From NCBI GenBank assembly GCA_037447655.1, contig JBBHKE010001487.1:1-64000 (forward strand): a stretch of 64,000 nt of DNA. The letters are read 5' to 3'. Positions 34,201 to 45,839 of this stretch are shown here, piece after piece. The stretch comes from Zygnema cylindricum. Lineage: Eukaryota; Streptophyta; Zygnematophyceae; Zygnematales; Zygnemataceae. The position numbers were made by a program, and so were the translations under genes. Position 1 is the stretch's first letter; every line of letters begins with the position of its first letter. The notes under the pieces were generated by a model. That model saw nothing but the letters and a program-made list of their open reading frames with translations. It was not told where the DNA came from and ran no database searches.

Positions 34201-37200
34201 CAATATTGTCCGAAATTGTGGGAATCAAGAGGATTCGTGAAAATTTGTGGGAAACTGAGCGAGATTTTGGGAAATTTCGCGAATTTGCAGGAAAATATGG
34301 GAAATTGTAAGAAATTATGAGAATTTGTGGAGTATTATGCAAACTTGTGGGAAATTGTGAGAAATCCTGAGAAATTGTGAGAATTTGTGGGAAATTAAGT
34401 GAAATTGTGGGAAGTTGTGGGAAATTGTGAGAATTATGGAGATTTATGAGATCACTTCCGTTCTAGCACTATTTATCTCCGCTTCTTCTATCAATCTCCG
34501 TCCCTCTTTCTCTCCTCCTTTTTTTTTCAAGCCACTTTCTGTGCATTGCTCTTCCTTGTAGTTTGTTCTCCTTATGCCTCTTACGTCCCTCTTCTCTTCG
34601 ATACCTCTGAGTTGCCTTTCCCTCCTTTCTATTCTTATCTTTCTTTGCCTGTAGCAACGTTTGAACCGGAGGCAATGAGATTTCCAACCTTGTCAAGTGG
34701 TGATATTCGAATGCTACTCGATGAGGTTCCGGATGATCAATTCCTACTTCCAGAGGTTTTGGATCCTGTTCTAGTTCCAGAGGCTGAACTTTTACATCTC
34801 TCTCCGTTCCTGAAACCTTTTGACCACTGTTCTTCACCTATCATTTTGCCACATCCAGTGAAGCTTGAAGAGGTCGATATAACAAACTCCTATGACCACC
34901 TGTATACCACACTAGTTCGGGATAGATTTGACCCTGAAACTTCGCAGTCGCGACTTGTAAAGCCTCTTCCACAGAATCTAAAGGACGGAAAAATAACTAC
35001 CGAAGAAACAAAAATGCTTGATCTTGGAACTGCTTGCAGTAGCAGTGCACAATCAAGTAGTAGCTTAGATGAATCAACACGGGAAAGCAGTGACAAAAAA
35101 CCATTAAATGTGATGAAAGACAAAGGAAAGGAGAGCGAGTGGAATTCATCAGCATATTGTATTCCGAAGACAGCTGAAAGGCATAAGGAAGGTATTGTTG
35201 GTGATAAAGAAAAATATGAAGGCCAAGCTTGGAACACAGATTGCTTAAAGTCACAACAATCTATGGATGCTTTTAGCGTGGAAAGACTGAACAATCAATT
35301 ATTGCCTAAATGTTTGACTGACTTAGAGTTTGTTAAGCGAGATCGGAGTAAATCCACAGAAGTCCTCGAAAAAACACAAACCTCAATTCGCAAAAAGAAG
35401 CAAAAGGATGAGTCGGAGGAGATGGAGTTTGGGAGGTTGCGAGGAACAACTGTTACTTTAGACCCTTCAATGGTCGCAGCAGCTGAAGAGCTTCTGATGG
35501 TAACAGAACAGGCATGATCAATTCCTTTGCCTTACAGCATTTTTGAAGCAATAAGTTCAACTTAATATGCTCGGCTAGATATTATTCAATGACTCTGCAC
35601 AAGACGAAATAAACATGGTTTTGTAATTGCTAACAAATTGAGAAATTCTAGTTGATTGTAAAAAAACAAAATTGGTGTTTGTTTCCAGGCGCAGAGGCCA
35701 CCTCCATAACAGATAGTTTCACCAGAATTAAAACGATCTGAAAAGCTGAGAGACTGCTGAATTATCTGATTGAACTTTACAGGTTTTTACTTTTTCAATG
35801 TTCTACGCCCCTAGGGAATAGGGAATAGGGAATAGGGAATTATAGCGAATTATTGTCAGTACTATTATTGATTATGTAAGATTTTACCAGTCTGTCAACA
35901 AAAGCAATGACGGTTGCAGGTGGCCTTGCCTAGGCGAAGTAAACATTATAGTATGTACCATTTCTTCGCAAAATAAATACATAAATTGGAAGTTTTTCCT
36001 TTTTGCCTGAATAACTGATTTGATATGTGTGATCATTACTGATGCCAATAACAGGTGGGAGAAAATACACAAAGCCGCCTTCGCACAGATTTACCTTTCC
36101 AAAAGCTCCTTCAAATGGAACTTGACAATATGATTGCAGAAAAAAAGCTGTCTGCCAGAGCCCTCGCAGCTTTAACTGCCATGGAACAAGGCAGAGACTC
36201 CCTTGACGACGCAGCTCAATGCTATGTAGAAGTGGTGAAGTCGATCACGACGGTAAATACCTACTTTATCATCCAATTGTTGAATTTTGATCATGGAAAC
36301 TAAAATGTTTGAACTTCTGAAGCCAGGTGCATTCGGGGTTTTCATTATGTGTTTTTCTTTTTTGTTTTTGTTTTGCAGGCCTTTGTCAGCATGGTGGCTG
36401 TTGAAGTAGAGAACAAATTTGCACAAGTCATGACAGAGTTAAAGGAGACCATACAGCAATTTTCCGCACAAACCTATAATCAGAAATCAAGGAGTTGGCT
36501 TTCAAAGGTAGGTATAAAGAAATCAATGCAAGAACTTGATTGGGGGAATAGGGGCAGTTTATCGAAATAAGTAGAGAACAAGAAAAGTATTACACATTTG
36601 ATGATGAACTTACTAGGCTCTAGGCAGTGTTGGAAAATTGGTAACGAAATCTCATATGTTATCAACCGGAGATACTTACTTTCATATAAACCTTGCTTTC
36701 AACTAAACCTCCTTTCCGGATGCCATCTTTTTACAAGCAACGGGGCAATATACTGAAATAATTACATGATCACTTTTCAAATTGACTTTTATGTTCATGT
36801 TTCAGATCCACCAATTGCATTCTCTACATGCGAGTATACAACAAAAAGCATGTAAAGCTTTTCAACAAATAATACTTTCTATACCATTTTCCGATGAAAG
36901 CAACCTAACAATTCAATCGGGGGCCACTTTACCTAACTTTGCTACAGGAGGTTCTCCGTACAGAAACATAGCTCCATTTCTGGCTTCTATTACATTGTTA
37001 AAAGAATCAGGCCCAGAATGTGGTCCCAAATTGTTAGCGGTTTCTAGGAAACAAAATGAAAGCCGAATGGCAAAAAACACCACACAAGATCTAGCTTTAA
37101 TACCTCCAGGAGAAAACTTGCTCAAAGTGGTGAAACTAGAAACTTTAACAGATGAGAAGATTCCATTTGTGATATTCAACTCAGTAAATGAATTGTCATC

Positions 37201-39998
37201 AGATGAAAGTGATGGCAAAGATATTACAGGGAGAAGGAATGAAGAAAACAACGAGTTGAAGCCATTGGCCATGATTGAAATTAAGGATAATTCAAAGAAA
37301 GGCGAGAATGCGGAGCTCTATTACAAAGGCTCCTCCTCTCGAAAATCAAGAGGACTTTCTGGAGCTCGTGGAGAACTGCCCCAAGCTGCGGCTATTTACA
37401 TGAAAGAGTGGCTAATCAACCACTGGGATAATCCGTAAGCGACAATACCTCCAAGAACTCTAGGAATTTAATATCTTTTTTCTTTTAATGTCTTTTATAT
37501 TTGGCTGGAAGTGTGGACGAATACAGAAATAGACTGCGCAATTGTTTTATTTTGGAGATTACTTTTCCGTCGGAGGTAAGGGTGAAACTCCTGCGGATTC
37601 CATGAATCATAAGTGAGAATCTTCGGCTAGCCACAGCAATGATTTGCACATTTGACTTTATAGCTCATAACACCGAAACAGCTTTAGATGCAACCTGGAG
37701 GGGGAGAGAGAGGGAGAGAAAGCGAAGGGGAAAGAGGAGAGAGAGGGAGAGGCGGGTGGAGAGGGAGACGGAGAGGGAGAAAGAGGGACATTGTTCTTTG
37801 AAATCCTTGTAGATTTTGTTAGGCTTGTCACTCTTGTATTGTTTGTATACTGGTAAAACGATGGGCAGCTGAGAAATTTGGGTAAACGTAGCAACGACAT
37901 CACGGATTTTTAGCTTTCTCTCAACTTTTAGCCAAAACCGTTAAAACTGTTACTTCTGTTGCTCAGAATGGGAGGTGCTCACCTCCACAAATTCTGCCTG
38001 ACAGGTATCCAAGACGAGAGCAAAAGATGGAGCTTGCAAAGGCGTGTTCAATCAGTCTCAAGCAGGTAAACAACTCTGGCCGGCGTATAAATGACATTGT
38101 TCACCATACCTGTTTGGTCTTTAGTCATATTTGATGAGATTCAATAAATATGTGCTTAAACCATTAGTTAATGTGGAAGACATCAAATCTGCCAGAACTG
38201 TACAACAGTAATTGAGGATTAAAAATGATGAGGCAATTATGTTCGCTTAATACAACCCATACTATTGGTGGTAAACGGATTAGTGATCTTTTCTGATTTG
38301 TAAGAACTGCACTGTAAATTGGTATTAGAGTACAGAAATTATTAGCGTGGGGTTTATATTAGTGTTGTTTATTTTAATACAGTTCCGGCACCGATGTACT
38401 ATTACTAACTCTAATAACAATACACGGTGTAGTGACCAGCTGACATTCTAGACAATTATGAACTGCCTGGATACGGAAACTGAATCCAAATTAGTTCCCG
38501 ACCAAAAAAATTGAAGTCTAGATCTTGGGAACTTTAGGAATGTTATCAGCTTTAACAACTTATACCACTAAAACAGGCCTCGTCAATAATTTCTTTGCTC
38601 TAAAGGTGACACATATTAGTCTGGAAAAAGCTACATTACTGTTTACCACCATTAGTGTGGTCCACACTGTTTATGACTAATGTGCATTAAAGCTGAAGCA
38701 GTAAAATCTGTTCAGCTACAATGTATGAATAGTGGGAACTCATCCGGTGTGTGAGAATTGGATCCTCAGTATGTGTGAATAGCAGTGACGAATCGGTTCT
38801 AAGCTTGCTAACACTGCCCATCTCTGTTAGTGCTGGGCATTTGGCACTTATCATCTTTAGCTCTATTGTCAACCATTGGATTTTTTTTTGAGTAACAATC
38901 GAAAGGTAACCGTCTCGCATTTCGATAGATTGAAAAATCAGAAAATTCTGTGATGACAAAAAGTACTTCGAGTGCCTGAAAAATGTTTCACTCTAATAGC
39001 GATGGGCAGTGTACACTGCCCATCGTTATTAGCGTTACGGGTTTATTAGTGTTGATGCGATATTAGAATATATAATGCTAACTTAGTTCAAGGAGACGTC
39101 GCGAATCGTACCCCACTTCCTTGAATGGTGTTGTTAACACTATTTTATGTTTTTCGACCAAAAAAAGTCGCGACCGGATTAGTGTTATTAGCTCTAATTA
39201 TTATGGGCAGTGTAATGCTGGAGAATGAGAAACTGAGGATGATCTACTTATACAAACTGTTAATGCAATTCATCTTTCAATACTGGACAGCGCTGTCCAG
39301 TTGTACATGGCTTACAGTAATGATGAATTTCAATTTTCTTCGAGTAAATGTGGACAGGTGGATGACTGGATGGTGAATGCAAGAGCTCGCTTCTGGAAGC
39401 CCTTGGTAAGCTGAAAATATAAACCTTACAACGGTTGTTTGTTTTATTGTGTGCAAAAACACCTGCTCGCTGATGTCAAAACAATTGTTTGCTGTAGGAT
39501 TTGTAAATGCTTGCTCATTTTTAATAGTTAACTTTATGGACAGTCTTCGTGAACTTTGTTCAACTCTCATAAAAGCAGAATATTTACAATGTTAAAGGCG
39601 AGTATGATCCATTTATGTGCTGTTACACACATGTTTTTTTTTCGTTCCAAATATCGTAACTAGGCAACGAGATTTTCTCTTGTAATTGTTATGAGTTAAA
39701 GTTATTTTCTTACTGTTGTTTGACTCATTCTACTAAGGCATTCATGGAAGCCCTGCCTATCTTGACCTTGGTGGACCTTATGTTTTAATTTAGTGTTGAC
39801 CTCATGTTACCCACCAAGTGACAAAGATCATTAAAAATGTACTTCAAATTCCTCTTACTCGCTTGATGCTTTTGGTCGAGTGGTAGAATCTTCCTTCAAA
39901 TTTCCTTTTCCTGCTCTCCCGCGTCCTCTCTCGTTTTTTCTCCCTCCTAACAGACAATGCAAATTATACAAGAGATACAATCTGAGAATGCGGCCTAA
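31241..39998 (+). CDS. BELL-class TALE homeodomain transcription factor
   Basis: Eight predicted exons join in phase: 31241-32837, 34655-35499, 36055-36252, 36379-36507, 36806-37434, 38005-38065, 39358-39405 and 39954-39998, giving ~1183 residues. All introns are GT-AG. The homeodomain spans exons 5-7. Helix 1 includes GELPQAAAIYMKEWLINHW, the TALE-specific PYP loop is assembled across the exon 5/6 junction (DNPYPRREQK), and helix 3 is VDDWMVNARARFWKPL. N51 and R53 are kept and the usual WF is WM. The intron just before the helix-3 valine sits where I recall one in plant BELL genes. Exons 3-5 hold a helical stretch weakly like the second half of the POX/BELL domain (VEVENKFAQVMTELKETI). The long N-terminus is Q/S/P-rich and probably disordered. 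BELL proteins pair with KNOX partners in the nucleus and, in green algae and bryophytes, switch on the zygotic programme. The last exon is the least certain; without splicing, the frame stops two codons after 39405. Confidence 0.82.
32838..34654 (+). repeat. Intron 1 of the BELL-like gene: pyrimidine tract then GTGAGAAATT minisatellite
   Basis: The first ~700 bp on the coding strand are almost pure C/T (about 32840-33530), including CCTCCTTCCTCC-type arrays near 33240-33420. Then about 33540-34440 is a degenerate array of words like GTGAGAAATTGTGGGAAATT, in which C is rare. A second pyrimidine-rich stretch leads into the TTTGCCTGTAG acceptor. Open frames here are compositional artefacts. Confidence 0.85.
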
Positions 39999-42626
39999 GA
40001 CTGTGAGGCGATTGACTAACGGTGAGATTCTCCAGTCTCCATGCCCTTCCTGTCATTTTTTCTTTCCTGCAAAATTGGTTTTAGGTTTAATATGGCCTAA
40101 GACTTGATTAAGAGAGCGAAATTAAGATGACAAAGGAAGAAATGTGGGTATCTCGGCCGTATTCGTATTCCTAAAATTCCTTGATTGGATCATATTTAGG
40201 TTAGGTTTTGATCTGGTGGTTTACATATTGCTGTTTATAATTTGTTCTGATTGATCGGAAACAGTTGGAAAAATTTGGAGAGGATAACTTAGTCACATTT
40301 TTTTATTTTTTTTTAAATGCAGTAACATGTAACTCTTGAAACTGCGGATTACCTTTTCGGCACTTTTTTTTCGTATTCGCGATTATATTGCACACCATGG
40401 TTAGCCTGGGCCACACTATTTATGGTTTTAAATAAATTGTTTTTAAAGCAAAGTCAGAAAACTATATATAATATAAAGCATGACTTAGTGCAGATTTTTT
40501 GAAATCCATGCACAAAAAATTATGTTCCTTCATTGGAACCATTCAAGAAAACTTAAAGAAATCCAGACTAATTTCGGCAAATAGTCTAGCTATTTTTTTC
40601 CGAAGGAGAGGCAGGAAGGAGCACAAGTCTACACTTTTTTTGAGGTTTTAGCGATGGGACTGATTCAAATTTGGTATCTTTTTACTTTTACAAAATGAAT
40701 TGTATTGAGATACCTATACGTATTCGGTGTCCTTTCATCAAAGTTGTGAACCAGGGCTATCTGAAATGGAATAAATTTATGTATTAACTTTTATGTATAA
40801 TGGAAAGATTGTTTATGGTAAAAGGAAGAGGTATGATGAATTGGGAGGAAAGGAGTCTGAGCAGAATTTGCCGTGGGAAGGAGAAGGGAAGGTTGTAAAA
40901 TTGCAAGATGAAGGTCAAAAGTTGAGGATTTATCATTTTATTTTGGCGATTCTGGGCAACAAACTTTGATTGAATTTGACTTTGACTTTGACCTTGACTT
41001 TGACATTGACTTTGACCTTGACTTTGACTTTGACTTCTTTTTCCTTTGTGAGATGAATATACTGTTTGAGTATTTGTGAGAGAAAATTAAGTTTCGTAGA
41101 ATTTGAATTGCGCAAAAGGAACGACTGGGAGTCAGCAATGTGTGTAGTTTCATGACGAGGAAGTTGAATTACTTTGCTTTACAGAACAACTTTTAACCTA
41201 CTTTTACAAAACTTGAGGATGCAACATGCCCCTGTTGTCAGTTCCGTTACACGACATTTTAGTGAAATCAAATTTTGTCATGGGCATGTCATTTATTAAT
41301 AAACATATAAAAATAATTAGTTGATCTATTGATAATTAGAATGTGAGGGGGAATGTGAGACTGCGCAAAATTGGACTTTTAGTTCAAGATGAGCTCATGG
41401 CAATTGATTTTCTCGTACGACTTTGGGACAAAATTCTAAGGGGAAAGTCGAAATTGAGTTGTATTTCCTTTAAATCCATAGGAGACAACCATCATATTAC
41501 ATTAAATTAATGGTTGTAACTTAATTCCAAAAGTGAAAGGTCCAAAATCAAAGGTAGTTAGGCTTACCTTCCAACTCGAAGACTGGCTCTAAACATTGGT
41601 TTATTTGGGATATGCATTAAAAAATCAGCATTGATAAGTGTATGACCTAAATATCCGCCTTCACCGGTTCTTGATGTTTTGAATTGTAAAAACGTTTTAT
41701 CGGCCTTTAACATTATAAATTCAGTTCCGTTAAACATTAACGGTATACTGGGATTTCATGGCTGCCGGTCCACATTGATTGACGTGTACAATTAAATAAA
41801 TAAAAGACGCTTTTGCCGTACAATGGCAAGGTACATTTTTTACTCCAATGGAGGTCCAATTGAAGCTCAATGGATGACAATCAACACTGTTTTTAGGGTT
41901 GAAAATCAAGGCTGAAATCGAGCAATTTAGACTATTAGAGATTGCTAAGGAATATGAGGCTCAAAAACAGCATAAAAGACCTTATGCCTTTTCAAATTCC
42001 ATAGCTTCCTATCCACATTAGTTATTGTTTGCAATGGGATGCCATCCAAAATGGACCTATCCAAAATTTGGTCCAATGTACACACTATTGATGTTACAAT
42101 GGAATTTCATTGGTGTATTGTTACCAATATTGACAGTGTGGAATTCTAGGGTTGATAAGCAGAGTAGACACTAATTTATGTCTAATAGGGTAATTATACA
42201 TATACCGGTATACGATAATAGGAGTAATCGTACAGAAAAGCGTACGATTCTTCGATTTGCTTCGTACGATTAACTCGATTACTGGCCAGTGTCGCCAGTA
42301 AAAGCGCGCGTATAATTACGCTCAAGTGGTTGAAGCAAATTGTTGAAACCCGTGAAATAAGGAAAGAAAGGACCGGAGGAGCGAGGAAAAAAAAAAGGGA
42401 CGGCGTAAAGTTAAAAAGTAAAGGGAGGAAAAAAGTACGAAATAAAGAAGGAATGCAGCTTTCTATGAACAGTGAAGCAGGAGATAAGAGCAAAAAAATG
42501 GGAAAGAAATCGTACGTTTTTCTACAGAACTTTTTTAAAAGAAAAACGCAAGAATTATCGCTAACAAACTTTTTTCTCTTTTCTTATTTCTTTTTTCGTT
42601 CTTCTTTATTTTTTCTCGCCCAATAA
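39999..42626. other. Unassigned intergenic DNA with a hexanucleotide repeat
   Basis: I recognise no gene. A TTTGAC hexanucleotide microsatellite with CTTGAC and ATTGAC variants occupies 40974-41034. The stretch begins with the 3' end of the BELL-like gene. A plus-strand open frame at 42330-42626 is lysine-rich and low-complexity, and I do not support it as a gene. Confidence 0.55.
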
Positions 42627-43384
42627 GGGTGTGTCCCCATGTGCATAAGTAAGGGTTTTTTCCTGTCGTTTTGCTGTAAAACTTAGCGCCGTACTGCCTA
42701 AGTTGCAACCGTACGAAGGAATCGCAAATTTGTAGAGTACAATTTGCGTCATCCCTGAACTTAGGATGTACGAAAAGTTGTCGTCTTGTGCTTTTCGACC
42801 CACTTCGACGACAAAAAACGTCATCTTCAACCTTATCTTTAAAACACATGCGCGATGTGATTTAAAATTAGGTTTTTTCGATTGACAAATAGGAACATAC
42901 ATTCGCACGTGCCGTAAATTTCGACAAAAATCCTACGATTTCGTTCGTTATGTTTTGTCCGTTTGCGTTCTAATACGACAAAGACAAGTACACAATTTGT
43001 TTGGATTTGTCCGTTTTCGTCTAGTACGGATTTCTTTTTTTGCAGGGGTCTTCAAATTCCGATGCCATTTCACGTCGAGCGGACAGGCGACGCGAAGACA
43101 AAGCGCATCTTCTTCGACCGTGAAATTGCACAGGCTGGAAGGCGCTACATCTACAATGTCATGGTAAGACATGCGACGTCACACTCAGGTACAAAAAACA
43201 ACGTGCGACCACAGATTGTAGACGTTGACAACCGTCACAGGTACTGTTGACGTATACAATCGTCACAAGCGTAAGTTACGATTTCGTCCTTACAGACATA
43301 GGGACACTTGAACACCGGGTCCGGCGGATCCGCGCTAAAATACAAAGTAATTTCGCTAAGTTACAAGTACATGGGGACACACCC
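42627..43384 (+). mobile_element. MITE A of a head-to-head pair (TWA target site)
   Basis: Starts GGGTGTGTCCCCATGTGC and ends GTACATGGGGACACACCC, a clear terminal inverted repeat, with TAA before it (42624-42626) and TTA after it. GGGTG-type ends and a TWA target site suggest a PIF/Harbinger-like MITE. It has no coding capacity. The neighbouring element at 43388-44166 is the same sequence in reverse orientation with some divergence. Confidence 0.82.
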
Positions 43385-43387
43385 TTA

Positions 43388-44166
43388 GGGTGCGTCTCTA
43401 TGTACTTCAAACTTAGAGATTTTTTTTTTGTTTTTTAGCGCAGATCCGGCGGACCCGGATTTCGGGTGTCCCTATGTGTACCAAACGAAATTGTCACTTA
43501 GGGCGTGACGATTGTATACGTCGACAATGCCCGTGACGGCTGTCAACGTCTACAATCTGTGATGACGCACGTCATTTTTCGTAACTGCTTGTGACGTCGC
43601 GTGATTTTTCGTGACATTGTAGACCTATCGCCCTCCAGCCTGTGCCGTTTCACGGTTGAAGAAGATGCGTTTTGACTTTGCGTCTATTGTCGGCTCGACG
43701 TGAAATGGCATCGGAACCTTGAGACCCCTGCAAAAAAAAAATCCGTACCGAATGGAAACGGACAAAACAAAACAAACTGTGTACTTCTCTTTGTCGTATT
43801 AAACATAAACGGACAAAACATAAAGAATCGCGTACACTTCCACGTCGCTTGAAATCGTTTGAATTTTTTGAACAAAACGTTACACGTGCGAATACGTGTT
43901 CCTATTTGTTTATAACAAATCCTTAATTTTAAATCACATCGGCCCTGTATTTTAAAGATAAGGTTGAAGATGACGTTTTTTGTCGTCGAAGTGGGTCGAA
44001 GAACACAACACGACAAGATGTAGTACATTTTAAATCCGATGATGACGCAAAATGTACTTCTCTTTTTTCTATTTTATTGTACGGTTGAAACTTACGCGGT
44101 ACGGCTCTAAGTTTTACAGGAAAACGACAGAAAAAAACCCTTACTTAAGCACATAGAGACGCACCC
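43388..44166 (-). mobile_element. MITE B of a head-to-head pair
   Basis: Starts GGGTGCGTCTCTATGTAC and ends GCACATAGAGACGCACCC, then TAA at 44167-44169. It is separated from MITE A only by TTA (43385-43387) and is its inverted counterpart along nearly its whole length, for example the GATCCGGCGG-type words near the junction. The pair together is flanked by TAA on both outer sides. Confidence 0.82.
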
Positions 44167-44370
44167 TAAGATATTGCTTCCTGGTTTTCTGCGAGTCGGT
44201 TGAGAAACTGGTAACAGAGTAGCACATGTACTCGTTTTAAAAACGTACATCCCACAGTACATTATCCGTACGACGAGAACGTTAACTACGTGTAGGACAC
44301 ACGAGAACGTTTGACCTCCTAGTTCAAATTTTCAAAACTACAGTACAGTACTAATGTCTTTTAGAACTTT

Positions 44371-44536
44371 ACCTCTTCTATGTATAAACGTACCTATTTT
44401 ATGTATAAACGTACATCAACTATGTATAAACGTACCTCTTCTATGTATAAACGTGCCTATTTTATGTATAAACGTACATCAACTATGTATAAACGTACCT
44501 CTTCTATGTAGAAACGTACCTTATCTATGGATGAAC
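44371..44536. repeat. 21-bp tandem repeat with 63-bp higher-order period
   Basis: About eight copies of a unit CTATGTATAAACGTACxTxTT. Every third unit is most alike: ACCTCTTCTATGTATAAACG recurs at 44371 and 44434 and, with one change, at 44497. This gives a 63-bp higher-order repeat. It lies just after the MITE pair, and no function is evident. Confidence 0.88.
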
Positions 44537-45692
44537 GTTTTGACGCTTGAACATAGCTGGGTATTAACAGCACACTGTACGGTGAATCTATAACGCAGCA
44601 CAGCCAAGAAGTTACCAGACGCCAAGACCGAGCTGGACCAGCAGCTATACGACAAGAATTGTAGAAACCGAACTATAGTGACGTGTTACGCACGATTGTG
44701 TCTTTCACGTGTTTGCCACGTGAGTGATTAGATCATGACATCATGACGACCTTTGGGAAAATGAGTCCTAGTCATCAACTTCCCTATACAGCTGTCCAAC
44801 AAACTTTCCTTTTCGTGGTGTGACGTCGTTACGCTACAGTGGCCTTCAGATCGCCACGTATAACTGGAGTATGTTTTCAAGGGGCTTGTTGTGCTGACGT
44901 GTTGTACTTACAGTGGTTTCCCAATGATAAGTGGAAATTTCAGCGAATCGCCCACGGTCCTAGTCTAAGATTCCTTTCCAGGCTAGATATTCTCTGAAGA
45001 TTCTTCTTGATGTTGCCAAAAGATGCACTGTACGGTGATGTATCGGTCGAATCCTAAGCTGTTTGCCCGTTCTCTCGGACATCCTATTCCGAGTTGAAGA
45101 TTTCCCTTTCTGATAAACAAAATTAGTACTTTGTGATTTTTTTTTTTCTGAATTCTTCCATCTGCGTTTATTTGTAAAGTCTTTCGCAGAGTACTAATGC
45201 TAGTCAAACTGGTTGATAAACAGTTTCGCGGCTGAAAATTTGGGCGGTATTCCATTGCAAATGGATTGGAATTTGTTTCGCTGTCGTATGTACAACTTTT
45301 ACGAAAGCGTCTCGGAAAATGCCAAAATGCGCAAGGCAAAACGCTGAACGTTTTACGTCTCGACAGCGAAACAGATTCCAATTGTTCGCTATGGGATAAC
45401 GCCCTTTTAAACGTCCACGGATGCTCGTAATTAGTATGACCATTTTGCATTGTCAGGTCCATAACATAACGTCTCCCCTCGGCAAGATAATCTTCAACTT
45501 TGAACTGCTAGATTTTCTGTTAGTACCAGCTGACACGTAAGCAGAAAGGTTCAAACGGTGAAACGTAAAAACCATGTTTAAACTTCCATGAAGTGCGTTT
45601 ACTCGTTTACTGTACTTCCTGAAAATTTTAGTACATGGAACATCTGGTCAAACCGTACCTCTAACCGTACGATTTCGGACTGGCAGTTTCAC
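44537..45692. other. Unassigned region upstream of the CipC-like gene
   Basis: A 159-codon minus-strand open frame (45462-44983) lacks any recognisable domain. I see no repeat or RNA gene. Its right part is presumably promoter sequence for the gene at 45840. Confidence 0.5.
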
Positions 45693-45700
45693 TATAAATA
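45693..45700 (+). promoter_or_regulatory. TATA box of the CipC-like gene
   Basis: TATAAATA lies 140 bp before the ATG at 45840, in an otherwise TATA-poor stretch. A transcript starting ~25-35 bp downstream would have a 5' UTR of about 110 nt. This is inferred from position and sequence only. Confidence 0.55.
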
Positions 45701-45839
45701 TCAGCCGAAAATTGTTGCCTAGGGGGCAGTAATCACTTGAGCCACATTGCCAAGCAGTTTCAATCTGTTGACGTAACTTTGCAGCCCAGCTTCATTACTA
45801 CTGTAGTCTTCATTTTTTAGCAAATACAGCGCTGCAATC

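Noticed and set aside
38066-38130. Unspliced continuation of the homeodomain after 38065
   Set aside because: It would replace WFxN by SGRR and destroy the recognition helix. A consensus donor (CAG/GTAAAC) and a perfect downstream exon at 39358 explain the sequence better.
44371-44536. A CRISPR-like array
   Set aside because: There are no unique spacers: units are contiguous 21-bp tandem repeats, and the genome is eukaryotic.
44983-45462. Minus-strand 159-codon frame as a gene
   Set aside because: No domain, splice support or codon pattern; low similarity to anything I recognise, and it lies in the probable promoter region of the CipC-like gene.
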